Of a DNA stretch of 64,000 nt, positions 16,053 through 24,244 are shown piece by piece. The stretch spans positions 124,001 through 188,000 of the forward strand of contig JAKFUU010000012.1 of assembly GCA_021732525.1 (NCBI GenBank), given 5' to 3'. The stretch is from Sphingomonadaceae bacterium. Lineage in GTDB: Bacteria > Pseudomonadota > Alphaproteobacteria > Sphingomonadales > Sphingomonadaceae. The translations under genes and the position numbers were made by a program. Each line of letters starts with the position of its first letter. Within the stretch, counting starts at the first letter, position 1. The notes under the pieces are model-generated. The model was not told where the DNA came from and did not search any database. It saw nothing but the letters and a program-made list of their open reading frames with translations.

Positions 16053-17837
16053 GTGTTGAACCGCATTTCTGCCCGAATGAAGTTTTTTTTGGTGGGCGTT
16101 GCGGCGGCAGCGGCGGCTTTGCCGGCGATCGGTCAAGACGCTCCTGAATCGCTCCTCCCGCCCGGTTTTGGCGATCCGCAACCAAGCGCGCCGCCACCGC
16201 AAACCCCGGCCAATGCTGGTCCTGCGGCTCAAAGGTCATCAGAGGCTCCTGTTGCAGCGGGTTCAACCGATACTGATGATGCAGCGAATGATGAAGCGGA
16301 AGAAGGCGAAACCATCATCACATTCGATGTGCCGCCTGCGGGCCGCCGATCGCTAAGCCAGGTGGGGGTCATTCCAGCGGCGGCGGGCGGTTTTCCCGAT
16401 GATGCCTTTGGCGCTGCGGATGGCGCTTATCTTCGAACGGTGCTGCGATTAACCAAAGGGCCGTTGGTCTCACGCTGGGGCACGATATTAACGCGGCGGT
16501 TTTTGGCAAGCCGAACCATTACGCCGGTTGGCCTTGGCGGCGCGGATTGGGCGGCAGAGCGTGCTTGGCTGTTGCTTCGTATGGGTGATGCCATGGTGGC
16601 CCGGCAATTGGTACAACAGGTGGATGCCGATAATTATTCACCGCGTCTCTATGAAGTTTCGATGCCGGTATTTTTGGCCAATGCCGATTTAAGCGCAATG
16701 TGCCCGCTTGCCCCGAAAGCGGCCGATCAAGTGAAAGACCCGGCTTGGAAAATGGCGCGGCCGATTTGTTCGTCGCTTGCCGGAGAACAAGGGACGGCAA
16801 CGAGCCAGCTTAGTCAGGCGCGAAACCGGCGGTGGGTGACCGGTATCGATTATCTTTTGTCTGAAAAAGCGGTTGGTGCGGGTATCAACGGCCGCCGTTC
16901 GGTGAAAATTGAATGGAATAATGTTTCGGGATTTAACGCTTGGCGGTTTGGTTTGGCCTATGCGACCGGGCTTGAACCGCCGGCGGCTTTGCTCGCGAAA
17001 TCGGGTCGCCACGTCGATGGTTGGCGCGCGCGGTTGCCGATGATCGATATTAACCGGCGGATGGAGGCGGCCCCCCGCGCCGCGGCATTGGGCGTTCTGT
17101 CCAACAATGCCTTTGTCGGTATTTATGCGCGGGCGCTTGATGATCCCGAATCCAATGAAGACAGCAAAGCTTTGGCGCAGCAACTCGAATCCGCCTATGT
17201 TGGTGATGATGACGGCGACAAAGTGGATGCTATGGCCGCGATATGGGACGGGGCAGATACCCGGCGCAGCTTGCATAGTGGCTTGATATTGACGGCAAGA
17301 TCCGCCGCGCTGATCGCGCCGTCGGATGATTATGGCGACGACGCGAACCGTTTGGTCGCTTCGATGATGACAGCGGGGTTGGACCGGAACGCGGCCGCAT
17401 GGGCGCCTTTTTTGGAATCGGGGTCATTCGGCTGGGGTATATTAATGTTGGGCACGCCGAGAATGGAAGGGCAAGTATCTTACGGGCAACTTGATGATTT
17501 TTATGATCAGGATCAGAGTAATGATACCAAAAAATCAAAGCTGTTGCTGGCCGGACTAGCCGGTCTTGGCCGGGTGGGTGCTGAGGCCCAGCGCGATTTT
17601 GCCGAGAAGATCGATGTGAGCATAACATTGCGAACAAAATGGGCCAAGGCGATCACGGCGGCGGCGGCGCGCGGTGAGACGGGAACGGTGGTGCTATTGT
17701 CCGCAGTCGCCATGCAGGGACCAGGTTGGAGCAAAATACCGGCGCACCGGTTGTTCTATATCGTCCGTTCGCTGAAACAGGTTGGGTTGGAAGCCGATGC
17801 GCGGATGATTGCCGCCGAAGCGGTTACTTTTGGCTGA
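16053..17837 (+). CDS. Exported protein of unknown function (conserved near xerD)
   Basis: 594 residues from GTG 16053 (AGGA 4 bases upstream); ATG 16077 is an alternative without a Shine-Dalgarno. An N-terminal signal peptide, MKFFLVGVAAAAAALPAIGQ, is followed by a Pro/Ala/Asp-rich linker up to about residue 90. The rest (about 100-590) is an all-helical, Ala/Leu-rich sequence with no catalytic motif I recognise; it could be a helical-repeat solenoid. It is probably periplasmic. It precedes xerD by 3-6 bases and follows the small membrane protein directly, so the three likely form an operon. No function is assigned. Confidence 0.75.
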   Translation: MLNRISARMKFFLVGVAAAAAALPAIGQDAPESLLPPGFGDPQPSAPPPQTPANAGPAAQRSSEAPVAAGSTDTDDAANDEAEEGETIITFDVPPAGRRSLSQVGVIPAAAGGFPDDAFGAADGAYLRTVLRLTKGPLVSRWGTILTRRFLASRTITPVGLGGADWAAERAWLLLRMGDAMVARQLVQQVDADNYSPRLYEVSMPVFLANADLSAMCPLAPKAADQVKDPAWKMARPICSSLAGEQGTATSQLSQARNRRWVTGIDYLLSEKAVGAGINGRRSVKIEWNNVSGFNAWRFGLAYATGLEPPAALLAKSGRHVDGWRARLPMIDINRRMEAAPRAAALGVLSNNAFVGIYARALDDPESNEDSKALAQQLESAYVGDDDGDKVDAMAAIWDGADTRRSLHSGLILTARSAALIAPSDDYGDDANRLVASMMTAGLDRNAAAWAPFLESGSFGWGILMLGTPRMEGQVSYGQLDDFYDQDQSNDTKKSKLLLAGLAGLGRVGAEAQRDFAEKIDVSITLRTKWAKAITAAAARGETGTVVLLSAVAMQGPGWSKIPAHRLFYIVRSLKQVGLEADARMIAAEAVTFG

Positions 17838-17843
17838 TATTTG

Positions 17844-18788
17844 ATGAGCGACCGGGCATCACGGGATAGCGATCTGATCAACCGGTTTTTGGAGATGATG
17901 GCGGCGGAACGCGGCGTGGCGGCCAATACACTGCTCGCCTATCGCGGCGATTTGCTGGGTGCGTCAACGATTTTGGCGGAGCGGTTGGCCGATGCGAGGG
18001 CCGATCAATTGGCGCAATTGCCCAGCGCCTGGTCGGCGCTTGTGAGCAGTTCTGTCGCCCGAAAAGCTTCGGCTTTGCGCCGCTTTTACGGCTTTTTGGA
18101 GGAGGAGGGGCTGCGGTCTGACAATCCCTCCGCCGCATTGCCAAAACCAATACAGGCGCGCAACCTGCCAAAAATTTTAAGCCATCAGGATGTGGACCGG
18201 CTGTTCGCCACGATTGAAAGCCGGACGGAGCAGGCAAATCCCGCGCCGTTGGACCTGCGCTTGTCGGCACTCATTGAGCTGCTTTATGGATCGGGGCTGC
18301 GCGCGTCGGAGCTGGTTGCCTTGCCGCGCGGCGCGGTCGGTGCCGACAAACCTTATGTGATATTGACCGGCAAAGGGGGTAAGGACCGTCTTGTTCCAAT
18401 TTCGGATCGCGCTCGCCATGCTGTATCGCGCTGGCGAAACCATGTTCCGACGGGCGCGCATTATCTATTTCCCTCCCGCAAAGGTCACATTGGCCGGATT
18501 CGGTTGTTTCAGATTATTCGCGATCTTGCGGTGTTATCGGGGCTTGATGCTGCAAAGATCAGCCCGCATGTGCTACGCCATGCCTTTGCCACCCACCTGC
18601 TCGCCGGCGGGGCCAATCTGCGCGCCTTGCAAATGATGCTTGGCCATGCCGATATTGCGACAACCCAAATTTACACCCATGTGGATAGTAGCCGGCTGGT
18701 CGAGCTGGTAAATTTACGACATCCCTTGGCAAAGCGAAATTTGCCGCCGGGCAAAGGTCAGATTGACCGCACGGACCGCAGGCATTAA
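17844..18788 (+). CDS. xerD: Site-specific tyrosine recombinase XerD
   Basis: 314 residues. An N-terminal SAM-like core-binding domain (about 8-92) and a catalytic domain with R153 (GLRASE), Lys in TGKGGKDR (about 177), H242-x2-R245 (HVLRH), H268 (LGHADIATT) and the nucleophile Y277 (IYTHV). All six catalytic residues are present. With XerC it resolves chromosome dimers at dif. Location next to the shikimate genes is a chromosomal housekeeping setting, so I favour XerD over a mobile-element integrase. Confidence 0.9.
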   Translation: MSDRASRDSDLINRFLEMMAAERGVAANTLLAYRGDLLGASTILAERLADARADQLAQLPSAWSALVSSSVARKASALRRFYGFLEEEGLRSDNPSAALPKPIQARNLPKILSHQDVDRLFATIESRTEQANPAPLDLRLSALIELLYGSGLRASELVALPRGAVGADKPYVILTGKGGKDRLVPISDRARHAVSRWRNHVPTGAHYLFPSRKGHIGRIRLFQIIRDLAVLSGLDAAKISPHVLRHAFATHLLAGGANLRALQMMLGHADIATTQIYTHVDSSRLVELVNLRHPLAKRNLPPGKGQIDRTDRRH

Positions 18789-18798
18789 CGCTGGCGGC

Positions 18799-19746
18799 AT
18801 GATCACATATTTGGATTTTGAAAAGCCACTGGCCGCGCTTGAGGCCCGGATATTGGAATTGGAGGAGGCCGCCGATGACAGCGCGGTCGATGTTAAGGCC
18901 GAAATTGCAAAATTGCGCGCCAAGGCGGATAAGTTACTTGCGGATAGCTATACCCGGCTGACGCCATGGCAAAAAACCCTGGTTGCGCGCCACCCCGAAC
19001 GCCCCCACTTTAAGCATTATGTCGCGCATATTTTTGACGATTTCACACCGCTGGCTGGTGATCGCGCTTTTGGTGATGATCAAGCCATTATCGGCGGTTT
19101 GGCGACCATTGGTGATGTGAAAATGATGCTGATTGGCCATGAAAAAGGCGATGATACCGCAAGCCGGTTGCGGCATAATTTTGGCATGGGCAAGCCCGAG
19201 GGTTACCGCAAGGCAATCCGCCTGATGGAGCTTGCCGATCGGTTCGGACTGCCCGTGGTCACGCTGGTCGATACATCGGGGGCGTTTCCGGGGGTGCAGG
19301 CCGAAGAACGCGGTCAGGCCGAAGCGATCGCGCGGTCCACCGAAAAATGCCTGTCGCTTGGTGTCCCCATCGTTGCTTGTATTGTGGGGGAAGGCGGGTC
19401 GGGCGGTGCGGTCGCGCTGGCGGCGGCGGAACGGGTGATTATGTTTGAAAATGCCGTCTATTCGGTTATTTCGCCCGAAGGCTGCGCCTCAATCTTGTGG
19501 CGGACGAATGAAAAAGCCGCCGATGCCGCGCAGGCGATGAAGATGACGGCGCAGGATTTGAAAGCGCTCGGCGTGATCGACCGTATCGTTAAGGAACCGG
19601 TTGGCGGGGCGCACCGTGATCCTGCTTTGGCCTGCGCAACCTTGGGTCAGGCGATTTTGGAAGAGCTCGACGCTTTATCAACTTTAATGCCCAAGCAATT
19701 GAAACAACAGCGTTATGAAAAGTTTCTGAATATTGGCGGTATGTGA
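18799..19746 (+). CDS. accA: Acetyl-CoA carboxylase carboxyltransferase subunit alpha
   Basis: 315 residues. The subunit forms the carboxyltransferase with AccD and makes malonyl-CoA for fatty acid synthesis in the cytoplasm. Typical features: an N-terminal helix starting [15 protein letters not shown], then GHEKGDD...[13 protein letters not shown] (about 117-137), [18 protein letters not shown] (about 155-172) and [14 protein letters not shown] start at ATG 18799, which opens with the family's usual N-terminus. Its stop is one base from the convergent serB stop. Confidence 0.95.
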   Translation: MITYLDFEKPLAALEARILELEEAADDSAVDVKAEIAKLRAKADKLLADSYTRLTPWQKTLVARHPERPHFKHYVAHIFDDFTPLAGDRAFGDDQAIIGGLATIGDVKMMLIGHEKGDDTASRLRHNFGMGKPEGYRKAIRLMELADRFGLPVVTLVDTSGAFPGVQAEERGQAEAIARSTEKCLSLGVPIVACIVGEGGSGGAVALAAAERVIMFENAVYSVISPEGCASILWRTNEKAADAAQAMKMTAQDLKALGVIDRIVKEPVGGAHRDPALACATLGQAILEELDALSTLMPKQLKQQRYEKFLNIGGM

Positions 19747-19747
19747 T

Positions 19748-20635
19748 CTATTGCCATTCGCCGCGCGGCACGCCTTGCGCATAAAGCAAAGCGGTCAGAT
19801 CATTATGGCGGATCACGAAATTGGCGGCGGCCTGAGCCTTTGGTTTGGCGTGATAGGCCGCGCCGATGCCGCCGCCTGCTATCGCCGCCGCGATCATCGG
19901 AATATCATTGGCGCCGTCGCCCACCGATAGGATCAGATTGCGGGTGATATGGCGGCTTTCGGCTTGTTCTTTCAGCAAGCGTGCTTTTGCCGCAGCATCG
20001 ACTATTTCGCCGACCAAATCGCCGGTTAGCACGCTCTGCGCCACGCCTAATATATTGGCATGCGCCTGCGCAAAGCCAATTTTCTGCGCCACCGGCTCTG
20101 CAAAATGGGTGAAGCCGCCTGATACCAGCACCGTGTGCGCGCCCCATGCGGCCATGGTGCGCAAGAGCGTTTGCGCGCCCGGCATGGGCCTGACCCGTTC
20201 GGCAAGGCACCGATCGATCGCCGCAATGTCAAGCCCAGCCAGCAGCGCAACGCGCGCGCGCAGCGCCTCGGTAAAATCCAATTCGCCTTGCATCGCGCGT
20301 TCGGTAATTACGGCGATTTGCGGCTTGATCCCGGCATAATCGGCCAGCTCGTCGATACATTCCACGCTAATCATCGTGCTATCCATATCCGATATCAGTA
20401 ACATTTTGCGGCGGGCATGATCGGGCTGCACGATGATATCTGCGCGCGCCATCAAATGCCCTAATGCACCCACCGCGCTTGCGATATTGCCGGTAAACGG
20501 AATATCAGCGGCCGTTCCCGGCTCCAACCACAGGGTTTCAGATGGGGTGCAGCCCGCCGCCGCCAGATGGTCGCTGGCCGCTGAAATCATGTCGCTGCTC
20601 AGAGCGCTGGCTGCTATCAATGTGGCTATGGGCAT
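19748..20635 (-). CDS. serB: Phosphoserine phosphatase
   Basis: 295 residues. The last step of serine synthesis, a HAD-superfamily phosphatase. Motif I ISDMDSTMI (DxDxT, about 85-93) and VECIDELAD, motif II LVSGGFTHF, motif III with Lys in KARLLKEQAE, and motif IV VGDGANDIPMI. An N-terminal ACT-like region precedes the HAD core. Longer upstream starts exist but would run through the miaA start; ATG 20635 gives the usual SerB N-terminus. The start codon region overlaps that of miaA on the other strand. Confidence 0.93.
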   Translation of the reverse strand: MPIATLIAASALSSDMISAASDHLAAAGCTPSETLWLEPGTAADIPFTGNIASAVGALGHLMARADIIVQPDHARRKMLLISDMDSTMISVECIDELADYAGIKPQIAVITERAMQGELDFTEALRARVALLAGLDIAAIDRCLAERVRPMPGAQTLLRTMAAWGAHTVLVSGGFTHFAEPVAQKIGFAQAHANILGVAQSVLTGDLVGEIVDAAAKARLLKEQAESRHITRNLILSVGDGANDIPMIAAAIAGGGIGAAYHAKPKAQAAANFVIRHNDLTALLYAQGVPRGEWQ

Positions 20636-21566
20636 CGCGAATCCTGAAAATAAACCGGTGGTTGCGCTTATTGCGGGTCCGACGGCGAGCGGCAAGACCG
20701 CATTGGCGCTGCATTTGGCGCAAACCCACAATTGCACGATCATCAATGCCGATAGCGCGCAAGTTTATGCCGACCTGCCAATTTTGAGCGCGCAGCCCAG
20801 CGCGCAAGCAATGGCCAGCGTGCCGCATAGGCTGTTTGGATATCGCGGCGGTGCCTCGCCTTGTTCCGCCGCCGATTGGGCCGCGGCGGCCAAGGAGGAA
20901 ATTCGGGCGGCGCATAGCGAAGATCGCTTGCCGATCCTGGTGGGCGGAACCGGGCTGTATCTGCGCACATTGCTCGATGGCATTGCGCCGGTGCCCGAAA
21001 TTAATCCAGAAGTCCGGGGCGCGGTGCGGGCAATGACGACATCGGATGCCTTTGCCGCTTTGCTATCCGAAGATCCGGCGATGGCGGCGGTGCTGCATGG
21101 CAATGACGATAGCCGCATAAAACGCGCGCTCGAAGTAGTCCGCAGCAGCCGCCGAAGCTTGGCCGATTGGCGGCGCGACAAAGTGGGCGGAATAGCGAGG
21201 CAGATGGAATGGAGGTCGCTATTGCTGCTGCCGCCGCGCCTTTGGCTGTATGAACGTTGCGACCGGCGTTTCGCCGCGATGATGGAGCAAGGCGCGGTGG
21301 AGGAGGTGGCAGCGCTGCTATCGAGGCAATTTGCTGGTGATGCGCCCGTGATGCGCGCCATTGGTGTGGCGGAGATTGCCGCCCTGCTGCGGGGCGATAT
21401 CACCCGCGATGAAGCCATCGCGCGCGGGCAGGTGGCAACCCGGCAATATGCTAAACGACAATATACTTGGTTTCGCAACCAAAGCCCGCCCAATTGGGCG
21501 CGCTGGACCGGTGAAATTAATGATGAAAATATGAAAGAAATTGAAACTAAATTTCAAAATTTATAG
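20628..21566 (+). CDS. miaA: tRNA dimethylallyltransferase
   Basis: 312 residues. Transfers a dimethylallyl group to A37 of tRNAs reading UNN codons. P-loop LIAGPTASGKTALAL (about 14-28), IINADSAQVYADLPILSAQPS (about 38-58), LVGGTGLYLRTLLDG (about 105-119) and the C-terminal ATRQYAKRQYTWFRNQ. ATG 20628 lies inside the first codons of the divergent serB, so the two 5' ends overlap by 8 bases. An upstream ATG at 20589 would overlap more. ATG 20628 gives the family's normal short N-terminus before the P-loop. Confidence 0.93.
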   Translation: MGIANPENKPVVALIAGPTASGKTALALHLAQTHNCTIINADSAQVYADLPILSAQPSAQAMASVPHRLFGYRGGASPCSAADWAAAAKEEIRAAHSEDRLPILVGGTGLYLRTLLDGIAPVPEINPEVRGAVRAMTTSDAFAALLSEDPAMAAVLHGNDDSRIKRALEVVRSSRRSLADWRRDKVGGIARQMEWRSLLLLPPRLWLYERCDRRFAAMMEQGAVEEVAALLSRQFAGDAPVMRAIGVAEIAALLRGDITRDEAIARGQVATRQYAKRQYTWFRNQSPPNWARWTGEINDENMKEIETKFQNL

Positions 21567-21645
21567 TTGACACGGTATATTATAATATCTAAAGAAGCCG
21601 CTCTTGAATAACCGATTGCGGTATATCAAGGGTCAGAAACCAACG

Positions 21646-21669
21646 AAAGGGCGCAAATTGCGCCCTTTT
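21646..21669 (+). terminator. Strong hairpin between miaA and ilvB (terminator or attenuator)
   Basis: A perfect 9-bp stem AAAGGGCGC / GCGCCCTTT with loop AAATT, followed by one more T. It lies 80 bases after the miaA stop and ends 27 bases before the ilvB start. It could end the miaA transcript or sit in the ilvB leader as an attenuator. Confidence 0.6.
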
Positions 21670-21695
21670 GCCGAAATGAAGAATGGAATGGAAAC

Positions 21696-23441
21696 GTGGC
21701 GGAAAAATCCGGCGCAGATATATTGATCGAAACATTGATCGAACAGGGCGTGGACACCATATTTGGCTATCCCGGCGGCGCGGTCTTGCCGATTTATGAT
21801 GCGTTGTTTCAGCATTCGAAGATCAAACATGTGCTGGTTCGGCATGAGGCGGGCGCGGCGCATGCGGCGGAGGGCTACGCAAGGTCCACTGGAAAGCCCG
21901 GTGTGGTTTTGGTCACATCCGGTCCCGGCGCGACCAATGCGGTTACCGGGATTGCGGATGCGTTTTTGGATTCGATCCCGCTGATTATCCTCACCGGACA
22001 GGTTGCAACCAATTTGATCGGCAGCGATGCCTTTCAAGAGGCGGACACGGTGGGCATTACCCGGCATTGTTCGAAGCATAATTATCTCGTCAAAGATCCG
22101 GGCGAGCTGGCCAATGTGGTGCGTGAAGCCTTTGCCATCGCAACCACCGGCCGTCCCGGCCCCGTAGTGATTGACATCCCCAAAAATGTTCAGGTTGCCA
22201 CCGCCAATGGCGCACGGCCCAAAAGCACGGCCGCGCCGCGTTTCCTACCCGCTGGCGAAGCCGACTTTGCATTGATCAATCAAGCCGCCGAATTGATCGC
22301 CAAGGCAAAGGCACCGATTTTATATACCGGCGGCGGCATCATCAACAGCGGCCCCGCCGCCAGCGAGGCATTGCGCGAATTGGCCGCGCTGACCGGCGCG
22401 CCGGTCACTTCGACGTTGATGGGTCTGGGCGCTTATCCGGCGTCGGGCGACGCGTGGCTTGGCATGCTCGGCATGCATGGCACTTATGAAGCCAATATGG
22501 CGATGAACCAATGCGATGTGATGATTTGTCTGGGCGCGCGCTTTGATGACCGGGTCACGGGGCGGCTCGATGCTTTTTCGCCCAATAGCGTCAAAATCCA
22601 TATTGATATTGATCGCAGCTCGATCAACAAAACCGTGCGGGTTGATTTGCCGATTGTCGCCGATGTCGGCACCGCCATTCGCCAGATATTGAATGTGTGG
22701 AAAGGGCGCAAGCATAAGGCGGCGGACCTGTCCGAATGGTGGGCGCGGATCAAGGGCTGGCGCGCGGTTGATTGCCTCAGCTATCCGGCGAATGACGGCG
22801 CGATTATGCCGCAATATGCGATTGCGCGGCTTTACGCGCTCACCAAAGACAAATCGCCGATCATCACCACCGAGGTTGGCCAGCATCAAATGTGGGCGGC
22901 GCAGCATTTCCATTTTGAAGCGCCCAATAAATGGCTGACCAGCGGCGGCCTTGGCACCATGGGTTACGGCATGCCCGCCGCGATTGGCGCGCAAATGGGC
23001 AACCCGGACGCGCTGGTTATCGATATTGCCGGGGAAGCGTCGATCCAGATGAATATTCAGGAAATGGGCACGGCGAGCCAATATCGCCTGCCGATCAAAA
23101 TTTTCATCCTCAATAATGAATGGATGGGGATGGTGCGCCAATGGCAGGAGCTGACCTATGAAGGTCGCTATTCGAGCAGCTATTCGGATAGCTTGCCCGA
23201 TTTTGTGGCGCTGGCGCAGGCCTATGGGTGGAAGGGTATCCGCTGCGATGATCCGGCGCAGCTTGATGATGCGATTGCGGAAATGCTCGGCTATGACGGA
23301 CCAGTGATGTTTGATTGCCGTGTGACAAAGGCGGCCAATTGCTTTCCCATGATCCCGTCGGGCGCGGCGCATACCGACATGATCCTGCATAACGATCAGG
23401 TGAGCGGCACGATGGACGATGAAGCAAAAGCATTGGTTTAA
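21696..23441 (+). CDS. ilvB: Acetolactate synthase, large (catalytic) subunit
   Basis: 581 residues. ThDP- and FAD-dependent first common step of valine, leucine and isoleucine synthesis. The N-terminal ThDP-Pyr domain has VDTIFGYPGGAVLPIYDAL (about 15-33) and the ThDP-activating Glu in VRHEAGAAHAAEGYARSTG (about 48-66). The C-terminal ThDP-PP domain has DIAGEASIQMNIQEM, where the usual GDG...N motif reads GEA. The start is GTG 21696; none of the upstream ATG codons is in frame. The small subunit gene follows 14 bases later. Confidence 0.95.
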   Translation: MAEKSGADILIETLIEQGVDTIFGYPGGAVLPIYDALFQHSKIKHVLVRHEAGAAHAAEGYARSTGKPGVVLVTSGPGATNAVTGIADAFLDSIPLIILTGQVATNLIGSDAFQEADTVGITRHCSKHNYLVKDPGELANVVREAFAIATTGRPGPVVIDIPKNVQVATANGARPKSTAAPRFLPAGEADFALINQAAELIAKAKAPILYTGGGIINSGPAASEALRELAALTGAPVTSTLMGLGAYPASGDAWLGMLGMHGTYEANMAMNQCDVMICLGARFDDRVTGRLDAFSPNSVKIHIDIDRSSINKTVRVDLPIVADVGTAIRQILNVWKGRKHKAADLSEWWARIKGWRAVDCLSYPANDGAIMPQYAIARLYALTKDKSPIITTEVGQHQMWAAQHFHFEAPNKWLTSGGLGTMGYGMPAAIGAQMGNPDALVIDIAGEASIQMNIQEMGTASQYRLPIKIFILNNEWMGMVRQWQELTYEGRYSSSYSDSLPDFVALAQAYGWKGIRCDDPAQLDDAIAEMLGYDGPVMFDCRVTKAANCFPMIPSGAAHTDMILHNDQVSGTMDDEAKALV

Positions 23442-23455
23442 GGGGCGCAGGCGGG

Positions 23456-23971
23456 ATGCATATTAAACAGGAAATATCCGAACGGCATGTGTTGACGTTG
23501 ATGGTTGATAATGAATCGGGCACACTGGCGCGTATCGCCGGCATGTTCACCTCGCGCGGCTATAATATCGACAGCCTGACCGTGGCCGATATTAGCGAGG
23601 ATCACGCGACGAGCCGGATCACTATCGTCACCCGCGGTCCGCCGCCCGTTATCGACCAGATTATTGCCCAATGCGAACGGTTGATCCCGGTGCATAAAGT
23701 AACCGATTTAACCGAGGCTGGCCCGCATGTGGAGCGCGAATTAGCGCTCGTGAAGGTTGCAGGGGCGGGCGATCACCGGATTGAGGCCATGCGGCTGGCC
23801 GATATATACCGCGCGCGCGTGATCGATGCCACCACCAACAGCTTTATTTTTGAGCTGACCGGCGGCCCCGAAAAAATCGATACTTTCGTCGCGTTGATGC
23901 GCCAGGTCGGCCTTGTCGAAGTAGGCCGGACCGGCATCGTCGGGCTTATGCGCGGGGCAGAATTGAGTTAG
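23456..23971 (+). CDS. ilvN: Acetolactate synthase, small (regulatory) subunit
   Basis: 171 residues (IlvH/IlvN type). The N-terminal ACT domain (HVLTLMVDNESGTLARIAGMF, about 11-31) binds branched-chain amino acids for feedback inhibition. The C-terminal domain includes RELALVKVAG and FELTGGPEKIDTFVALM. It associates with the ilvB product, and start ATG 23456 has GGCGGG close upstream. Downstream lies a palindromic repeat. Confidence 0.95.
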   Translation: MHIKQEISERHVLTLMVDNESGTLARIAGMFTSRGYNIDSLTVADISEDHATSRITIVTRGPPPVIDQIIAQCERLIPVHKVTDLTEAGPHVERELALVKVAGAGDHRIEAMRLADIYRARVIDATTNSFIFELTGGPEKIDTFVALMRQVGLVEVGRTGIVGLMRGAELS

Positions 23972-24012
23972 GTTATGATTGGCAAACTATCACCGAGCCG
24001 CTCTGACTTATT

Positions 24013-24119
24013 TTAGAGCATCGCGCGAAAAAGTGGGAACCGGTTTTTCGCATAAAGCGATGCGACAACAAACAGATAGAGCGGGCAGTGTGATTCATAT
24101 TTCACGCGGCGCGCTCTAA
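24013..24119. repeat. Alphaproteobacterial-type extragenic palindromic repeat with two hairpins
   Basis: The element is bounded by TTAGAGC (24013-24019) and GCTCTAA (24113-24119). Inside, GCATCGC (24018-24024) pairs with GCGATGC (24057-24063) and CGAAAAA pairs with TTTTTCG around GTGGGAACCGG; a second stem is TAGAGCG (24077-24083) with CGCTCTA (24112-24118). Sequences of this layout (AGAGC...GTGG-AACCGG...AAACAGATAGAGCG) recur in intergenic regions of many alphaproteobacteria. There is no coding capacity. Confidence 0.75.
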
Positions 24120-24244
24120 GGGCGATCGCGCCGACGAATGTGTAAAGTTTCAATAACGCAAAGGTGAAGGTTTACCTTGCCTCGATCCCATTTTATGCGC
24201 TGATGCACGAAACCTGAAACAAATTCAGAATGGCGCAGTTAGAA

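Noticed and set aside
21567-21586. TTGACA and TATAAT boxes upstream of ilvB as a sigma-70 promoter
   Set aside because: The two boxes are only 8 bases apart, far from the 16-18 required.
22320-23390. Long minus-strand frame (356 codons) opposite ilvB
   Set aside because: Antisense to a well-conserved catalytic gene; His/Arg-rich composition typical of a shadow frame.
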